7,093 nt of DNA from Bacilli bacterium (GTDB lineage Bacteria > Bacillota_I > Bacilli_A > Izemoplasmatales > Hujiaoplasmataceae). The translations under genes were made by a program, and so were the position numbers. The stretch lies in the NCBI GenBank assembly GCA_018400565.1, contig JAGYMP010000103.1, forward strand, positions 1-7,093, given 5' to 3'. This document shows, one piece after another, positions 6,258 to 7,093 of this stretch. Under the pieces are notes generated by a model, which was given only the letters and a program-made list of their open reading frames with translations, had not been told where the DNA came from and did no database searches. Every line of letters starts with the position of its first letter. Within the stretch, counting starts at the first letter, position 1.

Positions 6258-6782
6258 GATGAGTCCGATGATGCTCGGTGCATCCGTCGTGTTCAACGAT
6301 GAAAAAAAGAACACATCATAGGATGGGACGGGCAGGGTCTTGACGTATGCTTCTAACGCACGTTTTTCTTTTTCATCGTGACCTTGATAAACGACCAATA
6401 TGACAAGAGCGTTTTTCTTGAGTTTCGGTAAAAGCCGGGCCAGCGATTCGAGGGTGGTTTGTGCTTGCGTGATGATTGACTTGTCTCCACCGGGTAGGTA
6501 ACCGAGGTTGTAAACGGCAAGATCGACATCGTCGGTCACACGGGTGTCAAAATGTTCATGGCCCGTCTCAAACAACTGACAATTTGTGACATGGTTGTCT
6601 TTAAGACGTTTTTCAGTGGCAGCCAGGGCTTCACGTTGGATGTCAAAGCCATAAACGGTTGAAGCGACTTTGGCAAGAAAAAGCGTGTCGTTGCCGTTGC
6701 CTACGGTCATATCGACGGCAACCTCATAGGATGAGCGATGCTCTGCGATGATTTTCTTTGCGATGTCCGTCATAACGATCAT
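6249..6782 (-). CDS. mnmM: tRNA 5-aminomethyl-2-thiouridine methyltransferase MnmM (YtqB type)
   Basis: Class I SAM-dependent methyltransferase of the YtqB family, identified in Gram-positive bacteria as MnmM, which methylates the aminomethyl group of the wobble uridine 34 in certain tRNAs. Seen in 177 residues: the SAM-binding motif DMTVGNGNDTLFLA (24-37), the acidic residue ending the second strand (GFDIQ, 45-49), the family hallmark NLGYLPGGDKSI (92-103) and LVVYQGHDE (129-137) with His135. The protein is slightly shorter than Bacillus YtqB (about 190), mainly at the N-terminus. The ATG at 6782 overlaps the ytqA TGA as ATGA and follows AGGGGGTG (6801-6794) by 11 bases, which supports it over the ATG three codons later. 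Translation is probably coupled to ytqA. Confidence 0.92.
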   Translation of the reverse strand: MIVMTDIAKKIIAEHRSSYEVAVDMTVGNGNDTLFLAKVASTVYGFDIQREALAATEKRLKDNHVTNCQLFETGHEHFDTRVTDDVDLAVYNLGYLPGGDKSIITQAQTTLESLARLLPKLKKNALVILVVYQGHDEKEKRALEAYVKTLPVPSYDVFFFSSLNTTDAPSIIGLIKK

Positions 6783-7093
6783 GGTTGATAAGACACCCCC
6801 TGATAGGTCTTTTTGGCGCGCATGGTTTTGTCAATGGTGTTCATTACCACAAATTTTTTTCGGATCCATTCAGGTGCGATCAGTTCATCCGCGGGAGCAT
6901 CCCCGGTCAATCGGTGAATCACGATGTCGGGGCGCATGTGTTCGATTTGCCAGCGTACGATATCCGTGTATGCTTCAAGTGAAAGAAGATCGACCGGCTT
7001 ATTTTCATGCAGTCTTGCAAGCGGGGTATTTTTTTGAATGTAAAGCATATGGATTTTAATGCCCTGGATGTCCTGGGTATTGATGAACCGGAG
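6779..7093 (-). CDS. ytqA: YtqA/YhcC-type radical SAM protein (C-terminal part, 5' end outside window)
   Basis: The last 104 residues of a radical SAM protein of the TIGR01212 (YtqA/YhcC) family; the frame is open to the window edge, so the CxxxCxxC iron-sulfur motif lies outside. The fragment begins LRFINTQDIQGIKIHMLYIQ and contains KNTPLARL (21-28), LLSLEAYTDIV (36-46), the family block HRLTGDAP (60-67), and IAPEWIRKK (72-80). The next gene is mnmM, the same pairing as ytqA-ytqB in Bacillus. The precise reaction is not established from sequence; its coupling to a tRNA methyltransferase hints at a tRNA-related role, which is inference. Stop TGA 6781-6779 overlaps the mnmM start. Confidence 0.9.
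   Translation of the reverse strand, partial: LRFINTQDIQGIKIHMLYIQKNTPLARLHENKPVDLLSLEAYTDIVRWQIEHMRPDIVIHRLTGDAPADELIAPEWIRKKFVVMNTIDKTMRAKKTYQGVSYQP

Noticed and set aside
6771..6773. Second ATG (6773) as the mnmM start
   Set aside because: The ATGA overlap with ytqA and the 11-base spacing from AGGGGGTG favour ATG 6782; the second ATG would be 20 bases away.
6748..7059. 103-aa open frame on the + strand opposite ytqA/mnmM
   Set aside because: It is a frame shadow of ytqA, whose translation shows clear family motifs; no ribosome site or recognisable motif on the + strand.
1..7093. Mobile elements, CRISPR arrays, defence or toxin-antitoxin modules
   Set aside because: No transposase-like protein, regularly spaced repeats, terminal inverted repeats or small paired toxin-antitoxin frames were seen; the region is compact and housekeeping in character.

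Overview
The window is a mid-GC (roughly mid-40s % by eye) chromosomal segment from a Bacillota/Mycoplasmatota-type bacterium. The evidence is a Firmicutes-style priA-fmt pair, a YutG-type phosphatidylglycerophosphatase, the ytqA-ytqB(mnmM) pair and strong AGGAGG-type ribosome sites. TGA is used as a stop (the YutG-type gene and ytqA) and Trp is encoded by TGG, so this is not the Mycoplasma/Spiroplasma code 4. A lineage near Erysipelotrichia, Acholeplasmatales or Izemoplasmatales is possible, but I cannot fix it from sequence alone.

Layout. Bases 2-6183 hold six genes on the + strand: the 3' part of priA (replication restart helicase), fmt (Met-tRNA formyltransferase), a YutG/PgpA-type phosphatidylglycerophosphatase, a 528-aa six-helix membrane protein ending in a degenerate HD-GYP domain, metK (S-adenosylmethionine synthetase) and a short LemA-like membrane protein. 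Spacings are 7 to 63 bases. A good extended -10 promoter sits in the 63-base fmt-pgpA gap, so the block is probably read as priA-fmt plus an internal unit pgpA-HD-metK-lemA. Bases 6249-7093 hold two genes on the - strand: the 3' part of a ytqA-type radical SAM gene and mnmM (tRNA wobble-uridine methyltransferase), overlapping by ATGA. The two transcripts converge on a 65-base gap (6184-6248) carrying two intrinsic terminators, one per strand, placed so that each RNA runs through the other's hairpin before meeting its own.

Functional reading. Most genes are housekeeping: replication restart, initiator tRNA formylation, phospholipid synthesis, SAM synthesis and SAM-dependent tRNA modification. 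MetK makes the SAM that the two convergent genes use, but adjacency is the only sign of a link. The one gene not explained by a standard pathway is the membrane protein at 2938-4524. Its C-terminal half lines up along its length with HD-GYP cyclic-di-GMP phosphodiesterases, yet most metal ligands and the GYP motif are replaced, suggesting a non-catalytic or repurposed sensor. I see no mobile element, CRISPR array, tRNA, rRNA or riboswitch, and no stretch over 300 bases without a gene.
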